DNA of 34,583 nt from Candidatus Saccharimonadota bacterium (GCA_013815785.1 JACDFO010000003.1:1-34583); one strand, 5' to 3'. Shown: positions 7,972 through 15,971, counted from the first letter of the stretch. Numbers and translations: made by a program. The notes: generated by a model not told the origin, from the sequence alone.

Positions 7972-8418
7972 ATGGACGACTCATACACCCAACCGGAAGT
8001 TACCGAAACTCCACAATCCGAAGCACCCAGCACGCCAGTTGGTACTGGCAAGAAAGTCTTGTGCATCGAGGACGAGCACTTTATAAGCGAGCTTTACGAA
8101 CGCGCATTGACCAAGGCAGGTTATCAGGTCAATACCGTAGTCGACGGCATAGCCGGTTTGGCTGAGGCTCAAACCGACCGATACGATATCATTCTACTCG
8201 ACATCATGTTGCCCAATATGAGCGGTCTCGAAATTCTACACGAGCTCCGTGATGGCGGCAAAACCCCCGATCTCAAAGCCAAAATCATAATCACCACCAA
8301 CCTCGATCAGGGCGAGGAAGGCCGAGCGTCAGTCGAAACCAAAGCCGATGGCTACGTCGTCAAAGCAGAAGCCACCCCTAAACAGTTGGTCGAGTTTTTG
8401 CAGCAACTCGCTGTGTAG
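7972..8418 (+). CDS. Single-domain response regulator
   Basis: The 148-residue protein is essentially one receiver domain preceded by about 22 polar residues. It has the acidic pair in LCIEDEHF, the phosphoacceptor Asp77 in LLDIMLP, a Thr in IITTN and the conserved Lys in VVKAE. There is no DNA-binding output domain, so it probably acts by protein contact, or passes phosphate onward as CheY and Spo0F do. It follows the kinase at 6421 by 18 bases and is its likely partner. AGGAA lies close to the ATG. No intrinsic terminator is obvious after the stop. Confidence 0.88.
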   Translation: MDDSYTQPEVTETPQSEAPSTPVGTGKKVLCIEDEHFISELYERALTKAGYQVNTVVDGIAGLAEAQTDRYDIILLDIMLPNMSGLEILHELRDGGKTPDLKAKIIITTNLDQGEEGRASVETKADGYVVKAEATPKQLVEFLQQLAV

Positions 8419-8951
8419 CTTTTCGTACACACATATTGACTGCGTAATCATTCTGACGAGGACAAAAGGCCAAAAGTGAAAGATTATACTTGAACCCGAT
8501 TAGTAGGGCGGGGGTATACTAGTAATAGTCATGGGAGCATGAGCCGAGCTATCGGCCATCGTTGTCAGACTTATTTATAACTTTAGGCAATCACACTTAG
8601 GTCACTGAACGCCTTCATATCCGATCAGTTTCTCGTTTATGAGATGTAAAAGAACGGTCTTACATCTGTCACGAGTCACTCCTTACCTTTGGAAATCCAT
8701 TGGTTAACCCGTTCCACAACTCTGGACCGCACTAGGCTACGCCGAGCAAAGCTCGCCGTATTCCAAGCGCTCTTGGCACATTACTGCGTCAGGCTGCCTG
8801 CGGGGCTCAGTTCACCGTACTACCTGTACGGCTCACTCGCTCCTCGTTGCTTCCTTGTACTGCATCCAAGTCCAAAGCTGTGTTCGCCGACTGAGAATAC
8901 TACTCACTACGGTCTCTTTTTTATCACTTAAAAAATCAGGGGAATATGGAT
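8419..8951. other. Structured intergenic region between the regulator and the umu operon
   Basis: No convincing gene is seen in these 533 bases. TATACT at 8515-8520 could start a plus-strand transcript. Hairpins include GCCGA/TCGGC (8543-8556), AGATGTAA/TTACATCT (8642-8667), a 9-bp stem with one mismatch around AAA (8738-8760), CCAAG/CTTGG (8763-8776) and CCGTAC/GTACGG (8815-8831). The last is part of the repeat shared with 6281-6335. A plus-strand ORF at 8689-8931 runs through these palindromes and is not believed to be a gene. The first umu-operon gene starts at 8952, after an AGGGG Shine-Dalgarno. Confidence 0.5.
8795..8866 (-). repeat. Inverted second copy of the hairpin repeat found at 6281-6335
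   Basis: Read on the minus strand, this segment contains AGCCGTACAGGTAGTACGG followed by TGAACTGAGC. The plus strand at 6298-6326 has AGCCGTACAGAGAGTACGG followed by TGAAGTGAGC. The similarity continues on both sides (TGCAG...AAGC before it, CGCAG after it). Both arms of the hairpin are kept and the differences fall in the loop and flanks. The two copies face each other across the kinase-regulator pair. Confidence 0.65.
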
Positions 8952-9206
8952 ATGACTACAACTATCAACAAAGAAGTCGAGGTAAACGCTTTTTATTTCA
9001 GCCAAGGCAATAGCTTTAAGAGTTTTCCTAAAGCCATCACACTTGACCATAAACAATACAACTTCCGTGACGGGCTACAAATGTTAGTACAGAAAGGCCA
9101 GGATGCTGTCAGATTTTTCGATATGACGGATGGTCTTAATAACTACCGCCTACGACAGGAACACGACCAATGGTTCTTAGTAAGCTTACGCCCAGTCACG
9201 AGATAA
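8952..9206 (+). CDS. Hypothetical protein, first gene of the umu operon
   Basis: The 84-residue protein resembles no family I know. It is mixed alpha/beta with aromatic residues (NAFYFSQGNSFKSFPKAI early, HDQWFLVSLRPVTR at the end) and has no signal peptide, membrane helix or cysteine pair. The ATG at 8952 is preferred over the one at 8946 because AGGGG at 8938-8942 is 9 bases away rather than 3. Its stop is two bases before the UmuD-like start, and UmuD-like overlaps UmuC, so the three genes almost certainly form one operon. A role with error-prone polymerase, as an accessory factor or regulator, is inferred only from that linkage. Confidence 0.65.
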   Translation: MTTTINKEVEVNAFYFSQGNSFKSFPKAITLDHKQYNFRDGLQMLVQKGQDAVRFFDMTDGLNNYRLRQEHDQWFLVSLRPVTR

Positions 9207-9208
9207 TC

Positions 9209-9577
9209 ATGAAGGCTAAAAACTTTAACGATTCACGGACCGCCGCACTCCGTGAATCCGGGGTATCCGAACACGCCGGTTTTCCTAACCCCGCCACGGA
9301 TAGAAGCCTACAGAATCTCGATATAAACATACTACTTATCCGCCATAGTGCCAGCACCTATCTTATGCGTATCGCCGGTAATGAGTGGCGGGTCTTAGGA
9401 ATTTTTAATAAAGACATCGTGATAGTGGACCGCGCCTTGGGTGCCCGGGCAAACGATCTGGTCGTGTGGTGGCAGGGCGAAAACTTCGTTATCAGTCATC
9501 AAAATCAGGTACCACAAGAAACCGAGACCTGGGGCGTTGTCAGCGCTACGATTCACCAGTTCAGGGAAAAATTGTGA
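9209..9577 (+). CDS. UmuD/LexA-fold protein lacking the catalytic Ser-Lys dyad
   Basis: The 122-residue protein aligns by eye along E. coli UmuD. It keeps the cleavage-site neighbourhood (AGFPNPATD, about 23-31, against CGFPSPAAD), LDINILLIRHSASTY (37-51), IVIVDRALGARANDLVV (70-86) and the WGVV end. The active site does not fit: SGDSM, which carries the nucleophile Ser60 in E. coli, is AGNEW here, with Glu59 in the Ser position. The lysine of FTVKKL is replaced in NFVISHQ. Self-cleavage by the known mechanism should therefore be impossible. It may be a structural partner of UmuC that needs no activation. The ATG at 9209 is two bases after the previous stop and gives a length close to the E. 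coli protein. Its stop overlaps the umuC GTG in a GTGA. Confidence 0.8.
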   Translation: MKAKNFNDSRTAALRESGVSEHAGFPNPATDRSLQNLDINILLIRHSASTYLMRIAGNEWRVLGIFNKDIVIVDRALGARANDLVVWWQGENFVISHQNQVPQETETWGVVSATIHQFREKL

Positions 9578-10857
9578 ACAAACCGATTTTCGCATTGATA
9601 GATTGCAATAATTTTTTCGTTTCCTGCGAGAAAATTTTCCGCCCAGACCTCGAGGGCAAACCCGTCCTCGTACTGAGCAGTAACGACGGCTGTGCAATAG
9701 CCAGGTCCAATGAAGCTAAGGTTTTGGGAATTCCGATGGCAGCGCCGGTATTCAAGTACCGCGACGTCATCCGCAACAATAATGTCGTCCAGTTTTCGGC
9801 AAATTTCGAGCTTTATGGCGATATTTCTAAACGTATCGTAGATGTACTGAATACAATCACCCCTAGGATAGAAGTATACTCGGTTGATGAATCATTCTTA
9901 GACCTTTCGGAGCTGCCAATTGATGATTTTGTGGCCTGGGGCCACACCGTGCGGAAGCTTATCCAGCGCTGGGTGGGCGTACCCGTATCAATCGGCATCG
10001 CCCCCAGCAAAGCTTTGGCAAAGCTCGCCAGCGACCGTGGTAAAAAAATACCAGAACTAAACGGAGTCTGTAGTTTTATAGGACCGAATTCGGAAGTACC
10101 GGTCGACCACATGCGAGTCATGCCGGTCCAGGATATCTGGGGTATAGGCTGGCGTCTGGCACCGAAGTTACGGGCTGAAGGCATAATAACTGCCTGGGAA
10201 TTTGCCCAGATGCGCCCTCAGCACGCGGGGAGCATCATGGGAATTCAGGGTAGGCAGCTAATAGCAGAGCTCAATGGCACGTCCTGTTGGCCGCTGGAGC
10301 GCATAGGCAAAATACGTAAAAGCATCATGAGCACCCGCACTTTTGGCGAAGACACGCATGATTTTAATGTCGTGGAGGCAGCTATCGCCAGTTTTAGCGC
10401 CAACGCCGCTTTTAAGCTGCGCAGAAGCCATCAACTAACTACTAAGGCCACAATCTTTGTAACAACTGACAAACACAAGCCAGGTTATCAACGCTGGGGC
10501 CAAGAAGTACGCTTTGATATACCGACCGCCGATACTGGCATACTGGCAAGTACATTAGTAGGAGCATTACAGGAAATATACCGCCCGCAAGTTGCCTATC
10601 ACCGAGCGGGGGTTATGCTATACGATTTTGTGCCAGACTCGCAGTTACAAACAGATATATTCGGGAAAGTAGACATCAAACTTCACGACGGGGGTAGGGC
10701 ACGAATGGAAGCCATGGATGCCGTCAACCAACGTTTCGGCAAACGAAAACTCATGTTCGCCGCCGAGGAGCTAGCCGCCAAATGGCAACCCAAACACAAC
10801 CTACGCAGCCCCCGCTACGTCAGCCACTGGGACGAGCTGCCGGTCATAAAATCCTGA
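9574..10857 (+). CDS. umuC: Y-family DNA polymerase UmuC (Pol V catalytic subunit)
   Basis: UmuC carries out translesion synthesis at stalled forks with low fidelity. The start is the GTG at 9574, giving 427 residues (E. coli UmuC has 422); extending upstream would only translate the UmuD-like gene in another frame. The palm shows Asp10 (FALIDCNNFF) and Asp105-Glu106 in YSVDESFLDLS, the metal-binding acids. Helix-hairpin-helix and little-finger regions follow, with SIGIAPSKALAKLAS and IWGIGWRLAPKL as further family motifs. SQLQTDIF near residue 350 lies where UmuC proteins carry a sliding-clamp-binding motif. A GTGA overlap with the UmuD-like gene indicates translational coupling, and AGGGA lies just upstream. 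I saw no convincing LexA box before the operon. Confidence 0.93.
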   Translation: MNKPIFALIDCNNFFVSCEKIFRPDLEGKPVLVLSSNDGCAIARSNEAKVLGIPMAAPVFKYRDVIRNNNVVQFSANFELYGDISKRIVDVLNTITPRIEVYSVDESFLDLSELPIDDFVAWGHTVRKLIQRWVGVPVSIGIAPSKALAKLASDRGKKIPELNGVCSFIGPNSEVPVDHMRVMPVQDIWGIGWRLAPKLRAEGIITAWEFAQMRPQHAGSIMGIQGRQLIAELNGTSCWPLERIGKIRKSIMSTRTFGEDTHDFNVVEAAIASFSANAAFKLRRSHQLTTKATIFVTTDKHKPGYQRWGQEVRFDIPTADTGILASTLVGALQEIYRPQVAYHRAGVMLYDFVPDSQLQTDIFGKVDIKLHDGGRARMEAMDAVNQRFGKRKLMFAAEELAAKWQPKHNLRSPRYVSHWDELPVIKS

Positions 10858-10903
10858 GCTAGCTATTCTATCTCTGTTATGGTAGTATTTCTCGGTTAAA
10901 TAC

Positions 10904-10978
10904 GGTCTCATCGTCTAACGGTTAGGACACCAGGTTCTCATCCTGGCAATCCGGGTTCGATTCCCGGTGAGATCACCA
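10904..10978 (+). tRNA. tRNA-Glu (anticodon CUC)
   Basis: A full cloverleaf can be drawn. The acceptor GGTCTCA pairs with TGAGATC with one G-U. The anticodon stem CCAGG/CCTGG holds the loop TTCTCAT, giving anticodon CTC. The T arm is CCGGG-TTCGATT-CCCGG. The 3' CCA is encoded. The D arm contains CTAACGGTTAGG. It lies alone between umuC and a sensor kinase and is followed by its own terminator. Confidence 0.96.
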
Positions 10979-10987
10979 TAGCAAATT

Positions 10988-11010
10988 AGATCGCATCTAG
11001 CGGTCTTTTT
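10988..11010 (+). terminator. Intrinsic terminator after tRNA-Glu
   Basis: AGATCGC (10988-10994) pairs with GCGGTCT (11000-11006), seven pairs with one G-U, around a 5-base loop and followed by a T run to 11010. It starts 10 bases after the tRNA CCA. Confidence 0.8.
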
Positions 11011-11101
11011 ATATGGTTATAGTCACTCATCTTCGCTATACTAAACCTTAAGCGTTAATACTGCGCGATTTCTATGTGGTGGGAGCCTTAATAACCAAAA
11101 C

Positions 11102-12832
11102 ATGCAGTTCGTAAATGACAAATGGTATACCTTATATCACCGCCTTGCTACTGGTGTAGCATTGCTAGTGGCATTGGCCACTGGAGTAGCACTTTTTGTA
11201 CCTGGTATGCAAGACATTGGCCGCCAGTGGGGGCTCACCTACGTTACACTCATACTGGCATTTTTCCAGCTTGTGTATGCTTTCTTTTACAAATCACAGA
11301 TAGCCAAACAGGGTGTCTGGACGACAACCCTCGGCACCTCTTTATTGCAGGCGACTACGCTCGTAACCCTAATCCACGGCAGCGGAAAGCTGGATTCTTG
11401 GTACTTCGTCTACTGGATGATCGTCGTACTGCTGAGTGGGGTTTTCGGTACATACGCCGTTGCCGGCGTATTCTTCATGATAACCATATATTACGTCTCG
11501 GTAGTGACGGACCAGATTACGCAATCTATGCCCGTTAATGTCAGATCTGGCGTCATAGTTCTGGGCGGTACATTACTAGCAGCTATAATAAGTCATTTCA
11601 TATGGCGTAATCAGTATAAAAAGCAGGAAAGCCAGAAGCTGGCACAGTTGTCCGGGATGCTTGCCAATAAAGACCAACAGGCCGAAATCCTGATTGAGTC
11701 CATAGCGGACGGCATTGTACTCATAAATACCGAAGGCAAGATAAGCCTCATGAATACCACAGCCGCGCTGATGAGCGAATGGCCAGTGGATGAAGCCCTA
11801 GGCATCGATGTGCAGCTTGTGATGAAGATGAAGACGGAAGACGGCCAAGATATTACTCCTGCTGAGCATCCTTTCGCCAAGGCACTTATTAATAAAGAAA
11901 AAATGGAACAGACGTTGAAATTGATTGGACGAAACGGTAAAGAAAGAGTCGTGTCGCTTGTGGTGTCGCCAGTAGTCGTACCTAGTAAAAAAGACAGTGT
12001 CGGGGTTGTTGCTGTTGTGCGAGATATTAGTGTATCGCGAGCTGAGGAGGGCAGACGAGCCGACTTTGTCAGTACCGCCAGCCACGAAATGCGCACACCC
12101 GTAGCTGCCATTGAGGGCTACTTACAATTGGCCTTGAACGAGAAGGTTGCCCAGGTAGACTTTAAGGCTCGGAACTATCTAGAAAAAGCACTCGATTCCA
12201 CCCATCATCTCGGTCAGTTGTTCCAAGATCTTCTAACTAGCGCCAAAGCTGAAGATGGTCGATTAGTCAGCCACCCCACTGTCGTCGAAATGGGGGCTTA
12301 CATGGAAGAAATTAGCGACAGCCTTAAATTTTCTGCAGACAAAAAAGGCTTGTTCATGGATTATACCGTGGGTGTCAGCCAAGATGGCAGTAACTCGGCG
12401 GTTGGTGGCGGCAAAGTAATCAAACCGCTTTATTATGTTCACGTTGACCCGGATCGCTTACGTGAAGTTGTGACCAATCTATCAGACAACGCCGTCAAAT
12501 ACACCGATGCTGGTAAAATTTCTATTGCGCTGACCGGCAACAATGACGTCGTACAGTTATATATAAAGGATACCGGTCCCGGTATCCCAGCCAATGACGT
12601 GCCGCACCTATTTCAAAAGTTTTACCGAGTAGACAGTTCGGCGACACGCACCATTGGCGGTACCGGCTTAGGTCTATTTATATGCCAAAAGATAATAGAG
12701 CTTTACAATGGCCGTATATGGGTAGAAAGTGCCGTCGGACAAGGTAGTACTTTCTATATTAATCTCCCGCGACTGAGTTCTCAAAAAGCAGCCGAACTAC
12801 AGGCACAAGAGGCGGCTAATCCACTCGGTTAG
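11102..12832 (+). CDS. Multi-pass membrane sensor histidine kinase with PAS domain
   Basis: The 576-residue protein starts with a membrane domain of about six hydrophobic segments (about residues 15-170). A short linker leads to a PAS domain (about 190-310, including ADGIVLINTEGKISLMN). The HisKA domain has His328 in ASHEMRTPV. The ATPase domain has NLSDNAVKYTDAG, DTGPGIP and GGTGLGLFI. It should autophosphorylate on His328; the regulator 72 bases downstream at 12905 is the probable receiver. The multi-pass domain with very short loops suggests sensing within the membrane. It differs from the two-helix kinase at 6421. The ATG at 11102 has no good Shine-Dalgarno. The gene begins after the tRNA terminator, so it should have its own promoter, which I could not fix. 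Confidence 0.9.
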   Translation: MQFVNDKWYTLYHRLATGVALLVALATGVALFVPGMQDIGRQWGLTYVTLILAFFQLVYAFFYKSQIAKQGVWTTTLGTSLLQATTLVTLIHGSGKLDSWYFVYWMIVVLLSGVFGTYAVAGVFFMITIYYVSVVTDQITQSMPVNVRSGVIVLGGTLLAAIISHFIWRNQYKKQESQKLAQLSGMLANKDQQAEILIESIADGIVLINTEGKISLMNTTAALMSEWPVDEALGIDVQLVMKMKTEDGQDITPAEHPFAKALINKEKMEQTLKLIGRNGKERVVSLVVSPVVVPSKKDSVGVVAVVRDISVSRAEEGRRADFVSTASHEMRTPVAAIEGYLQLALNEKVAQVDFKARNYLEKALDSTHHLGQLFQDLLTSAKAEDGRLVSHPTVVEMGAYMEEISDSLKFSADKKGLFMDYTVGVSQDGSNSAVGGGKVIKPLYYVHVDPDRLREVVTNLSDNAVKYTDAGKISIALTGNNDVVQLYIKDTGPGIPANDVPHLFQKFYRVDSSATRTIGGTGLGLFICQKIIELYNGRIWVESAVGQGSTFYINLPRLSSQKAAELQAQEAANPLG

Positions 12833-12904
12833 AAAACAGGGACATACATGATAGAATGAGTTATAACATAAGCTATATAAGGCATAAACAAGGGTAAAAT
12901 AACT

Positions 12905-13933
12905 ATGGCAAAAATCATGCTCGTCGAGGACGACAACAATCTACGCGAAATCTATGAAGCCCGATTACTCGCTGAAGGCTACGAAATTGTCAGTGCTAAA
13001 GACGGTGAAGAAGCGTTAGCAATGGCTGTTAAAGAAAAGCCAGACCTTATTATTAGCGATGTCATGATGCCGAAAATTAGCGGCTTCGATATGCTGGATA
13101 TTTTGCGAAGCACTCCCGAGACCAAAAACACCAAAGTTATCATGATGACGGCGCTATCTCAGGCAGAGGACAAAAACAGAGCTGATAAACTCGGGGCTGA
13201 TCGTTATCTCGTGAAGTCCCAGGTAACGCTTGAAGATGTTGCCAAAGTAGCTCATGAGGTACTAACTGGTGAAGAAGCTCCTTCGCCCGCACCGGCAGCA
13301 GAACCCACCACCACAACAGCCCCCACACCAGAACCTACGGCTGTAGCAGTCGCACCAGTTCCTGAACCAGCGGCCACGCCCGATCTGACTCTAGTAATGC
13401 CATTACCTGTATCCGACGAACCCTCAGCTGCCTCACCAGCTACTACGCCGGCCGTTGATTCCGCAGCTGCGCAGACAACTGCCGATGAAGAAAGTACTAT
13501 CACAGACCAAATTAATCAGTTTGTGGCCGGTGTACCCACTGAAGCGCCTATCGAAGTTGCCACCCAGCCAATCGAAAGTACCGAAGACGTTGCTGACAAC
13601 GCTGCCAAACTAGCGGGTGTCGTCAACGATGTTATGGAACAAAAAGATGCTGAAGAAGCTACAACGGGCGACGTAGTAGCTGGCAAAAAAGTTATTTCGC
13701 CTATTAATGATTTGAACGCTCCGGGCCCAGACCTAAGTAAACTCGCTGCTGAACAAGATGCCAAAGACACCGCGACCGCCCCAGTTACAACACCGACCGC
13801 TACTAGCGTTATAACTCCCGAAGGCGAAATCGTTACACCACCTGAGGCAGATAACCCAGATGCGACACCAAAAACCGCTGAAACACCACCACAACCTGGT
13901 GACAAAATAGACCCCAATAGCGTCGCCTTGTAG
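12905..13933 (+). CDS. Response regulator with long disordered acidic tail
   Basis: Residues 1-122 form a receiver domain: the acidic pair in MLVEDDNN, phosphoacceptor Asp52 in IISDVMMP, Thr/Ala in MMTAL and Lys in YLVKSQ. The remaining 220 residues are low in complexity, rich in Pro, Ala, Thr and acidic residues, with no recognisable DNA-binding or enzyme domain. A short motif-like stretch (KVISPINDLNAPGPDL, about 262-277) interrupts the tail and could be a docking site. It pairs by position with the kinase at 11102. Output is probably through protein binding. After the stop lies a pair of competing hairpins (13942-14016) running up to the next start codon. Confidence 0.85.
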   Translation: MAKIMLVEDDNNLREIYEARLLAEGYEIVSAKDGEEALAMAVKEKPDLIISDVMMPKISGFDMLDILRSTPETKNTKVIMMTALSQAEDKNRADKLGADRYLVKSQVTLEDVAKVAHEVLTGEEAPSPAPAAEPTTTTAPTPEPTAVAVAPVPEPAATPDLTLVMPLPVSDEPSAASPATTPAVDSAAAQTTADEESTITDQINQFVAGVPTEAPIEVATQPIESTEDVADNAAKLAGVVNDVMEQKDAEEATTGDVVAGKKVISPINDLNAPGPDLSKLAAEQDAKDTATAPVTTPTATSVITPEGEIVTPPEADNPDATPKTAETPPQPGDKIDPNSVAL

Positions 13934-13941
13934 GCGCCTTT

Positions 13942-14022
13942 AGCTAAAAGTGGAAAGTCGAAAGCTTAAGGCTAACCCAGTAATTGCTTTTAACTTTAGA
14001 CTTTTAGCTTTAAGCTGTTTTT
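13942..14022 (+). terminator. Terminator-like hairpin with a competing stem before the pseudouridine synthase
   Basis: AGCTTAAGGCTAA (13963-13975) pairs with TTAGCTTTAAGCT (14004-14016), 13 pairs with one G-U, followed by GTTTTT. An upstream AGCTAAAAG (13942-13950) can instead pair with CTTTTAGCT (14001-14009), which would break the first stem. The T run ends at 14022 and the next ATG starts at 14023. It may end the regulator transcript or attenuate the next gene. Confidence 0.5.
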
Positions 14023-14685
14023 ATGCGTATTAATAAGTTTATAGCCCAGGCTACCGGCCTATCCCGACGTGCTGCCGATGATGCCATAGACACTGGCAGA
14101 GTGCAAGTCAACGGCAAACCGCCCGATGCAGGACAGCAAGTTGCGGACACGAACATCGTGACACTTGACGGGCAGCGTATTACACCTTCTGTCAAGACCA
14201 TAACCACTATGCTAAATAAACCCATTGGTTATGTGTGTTCGAGGGATGGGCAGGGAAGTAAAACAATTTACGACCTTCTACCAGAAGATTTACATCAACT
14301 CAAACCGGTGGGACGACTTGATAAAAACTCGTCAGGATTATTACTCATGACAACAGACGGTACAATGGCACACGAATTAACCCATCCAAAGTTCGAGAAA
14401 ATTAAAAAGTACAAAATTGCACTCAACAAGGACCTCAGCGAGGATGATTTTGAAAAGATTACCGCTACCGGAGTTGAGCTGGAAGACGGGCTTAGCAAGT
14501 TCAGCCTTGATTACATAAACGCCCAAAACAAAGAATGGAAAGTTGAAATGAAAGAGGGTAAAAACCGCCAAATCCGACGAACCTTCGAACACTTAGGCTA
14601 CAACGTTGTAAAACTCCACCGCACCCACTTCGGATCGTATGTTCTTGCCAGCTTGCCAGCAGGTACCTATAAAATTCTAGAATAG
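14023..14685 (+). CDS. RsuA/RluB-family rRNA pseudouridine synthase
   Basis: This 220-residue enzyme isomerises a uridine in rRNA to pseudouridine. An N-terminal S4 RNA-binding domain (MRINKFIAQATGLSRRAADD, residues 1-60) precedes the catalytic domain. The motif GRLDKNSSGLLLMTTDG near residue 97 contains the catalytic Asp of the RsuA/RluB/E/F group, and KEGKNRQIRRTFEHLGYNV is the family's C-terminal signature. The size and RNQIRR-type motif suit RluB or RsuA; which rRNA position is modified cannot be told. The ATG follows a T run directly, with no Shine-Dalgarno. The last 9 bases overlap the convergent gene at 14677. Confidence 0.9.
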   Translation: MRINKFIAQATGLSRRAADDAIDTGRVQVNGKPPDAGQQVADTNIVTLDGQRITPSVKTITTMLNKPIGYVCSRDGQGSKTIYDLLPEDLHQLKPVGRLDKNSSGLLLMTTDGTMAHELTHPKFEKIKKYKIALNKDLSEDDFEKITATGVELEDGLSKFSLDYINAQNKEWKVEMKEGKNRQIRRTFEHLGYNVVKLHRTHFGSYVLASLPAGTYKILE

Positions 14686-15903
14686 CTCCAACTGTTCACC
14701 AGTGCTTTCGTGCAGTAGCTCATCAAAATATTTCAGCAGTTGATTACTTTTATCGTCATCAAAAAGACGGTGGTAACAAATTTCATCGACCATAAACCCC
14801 GACCCGGGCAAGGATATACCTAAATCTTCATCCCACACTTGAGCATGCGCCTCATCACCCATCTGTCGAATGCGGGCCGCCTCGGTCTGCAATGCGAATT
14901 GTGCAACATGCGAACCAAGTTTTGTGACAAATTCCACATCCAACTCAGTTGCGATCCCAGCTAACCAGATGGTGTCGAGCGAGCGCAACGGCATTCGTTT
15001 TTGGTGATGTGCGCTTATCTTGTCTTCTAGCACGTTTAGCACATGATTGCGCACCTGAGGAGAGGTGTCTTCAAACTTTAGTAAACGATTCAACGCCGCT
15101 TGATTGCGCTCATCGCGAGTTATTGATCTATCAGCCAGCTCCTCTTGTGTCCACAGCATATCCGTATACCTCGCAACGGTATCTGGCGACTGGGAAGCAC
15201 ATTCCAGAAATAATTCACGAAGAAGTTGCCGCTTTTTGGCTGCCTCGTCAGGTGCGTATTGTCTCAGCTCTTCACATACTGGCCAACATATTGTGATTAA
15301 ATGCTTAACTCGCAAAAAGTCATCCTCGGCAAGCGCCTGACCACTCATAGCTAGTGCTTTGCGTGCATACTGGTACAAGATTGCTCCACCGGCGTAACCG
15401 GCATAATTAGCTGCAACCGCAAGATTCGGGTCGTCCTCGCGTAAGCGTTTATGCCATTTGGTTGCAAAATCATAGGCATGCATCCAGCGCTGCGACGTAA
15501 GTACCTCATTCAAAAACGAAGCAATTTCTTCAGTCGGTGGCAGCTCGGCCTCTGAGTTAAAACTCAGAGCAGCTCTTGCGGTTTCGTGGCGGCTGCTAAT
15601 ATCTTCAGGAATACTATAACGCCCGCGCATACGCATGTCATACCATTTGTTTACGACATTCTCGCGGTGTCGACGTTGTTCATACGCGATCAAGCTGTCT
15701 CGCTCTTCGCCAGCTGTTTCTGAGATTAGTAAATCCGCGATACCTCGCTCCGTCTCCAGTTCTGCCAGTTGCAGTTCGGTCTTATATTCATCCGTTTCCA
15801 AAAACGTTATGTCCTGACCAAAAAACTCCAGTGGCATGCATACGAAACTTGTTGGCCCCAAAGCCATCTCATGATTATCACCCATAGCTCTATATAACCA
15901 CAT
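14677..15903 (-). CDS. Unknown helical protein ending in a clamp-binding-like motif
   Basis: I do not recognise a family for this 408-residue protein. It is rich in Ala, Leu, Glu and Arg and appears almost wholly alpha-helical, with repeated helices at about 100-330 that could form a HEAT- or TPR-like array. There is no signal peptide, membrane helix or nucleotide-binding motif. Its last five residues are QLELF, which fits the bacterial sliding-clamp-binding pentapeptide consensus (QL[S/D]LF) closely and sits exposed at the chain end. That suggests contact with DnaN, but the motif is short and could be chance. The frame could also start at Met8. The 3' end overlaps the rluB-type gene by 9 bases, tail to tail, and its start region faces der. 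Confidence 0.75.
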   Translation of the reverse strand: MWLYRAMGDNHEMALGPTSFVCMPLEFFGQDITFLETDEYKTELQLAELETERGIADLLISETAGEERDSLIAYEQRRHRENVVNKWYDMRMRGRYSIPEDISSRHETARAALSFNSEAELPPTEEIASFLNEVLTSQRWMHAYDFATKWHKRLREDDPNLAVAANYAGYAGGAILYQYARKALAMSGQALAEDDFLRVKHLITICWPVCEELRQYAPDEAAKKRQLLRELFLECASQSPDTVARYTDMLWTQEELADRSITRDERNQAALNRLLKFEDTSPQVRNHVLNVLEDKISAHHQKRMPLRSLDTIWLAGIATELDVEFVTKLGSHVAQFALQTEAARIRQMGDEAHAQVWDEDLGISLPGSGFMVDEICYHRLFDDDKSNQLLKYFDELLHESTGEQLELF

Positions 15904-15958
15904 AAGTCATTAGTTAACCTAAAGCCCTTTTACCCTAGTAAATTTGACCTGTTTGAGA

Positions 15959-15964
15959 TATAAT
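15959..15964 (+). promoter_or_regulatory. -10 box of der, 7 bases before the ATG
   Basis: TATAAT, with 7 bases to the ATG at 15972, predicts a leaderless message. A -35 at the usual distance is weak; TTGACC at 15944-15949 is too close to pair with this box. Confidence 0.4.
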
Positions 15965-15971
15965 GTTGTAA

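Noticed and set aside
8689..8931. 80-residue plus-strand ORF before the umu operon
   Set aside because: It spans several hairpins and the inverted repeat copy, has no Shine-Dalgarno, and its residues mirror the repeat rather than a fold.
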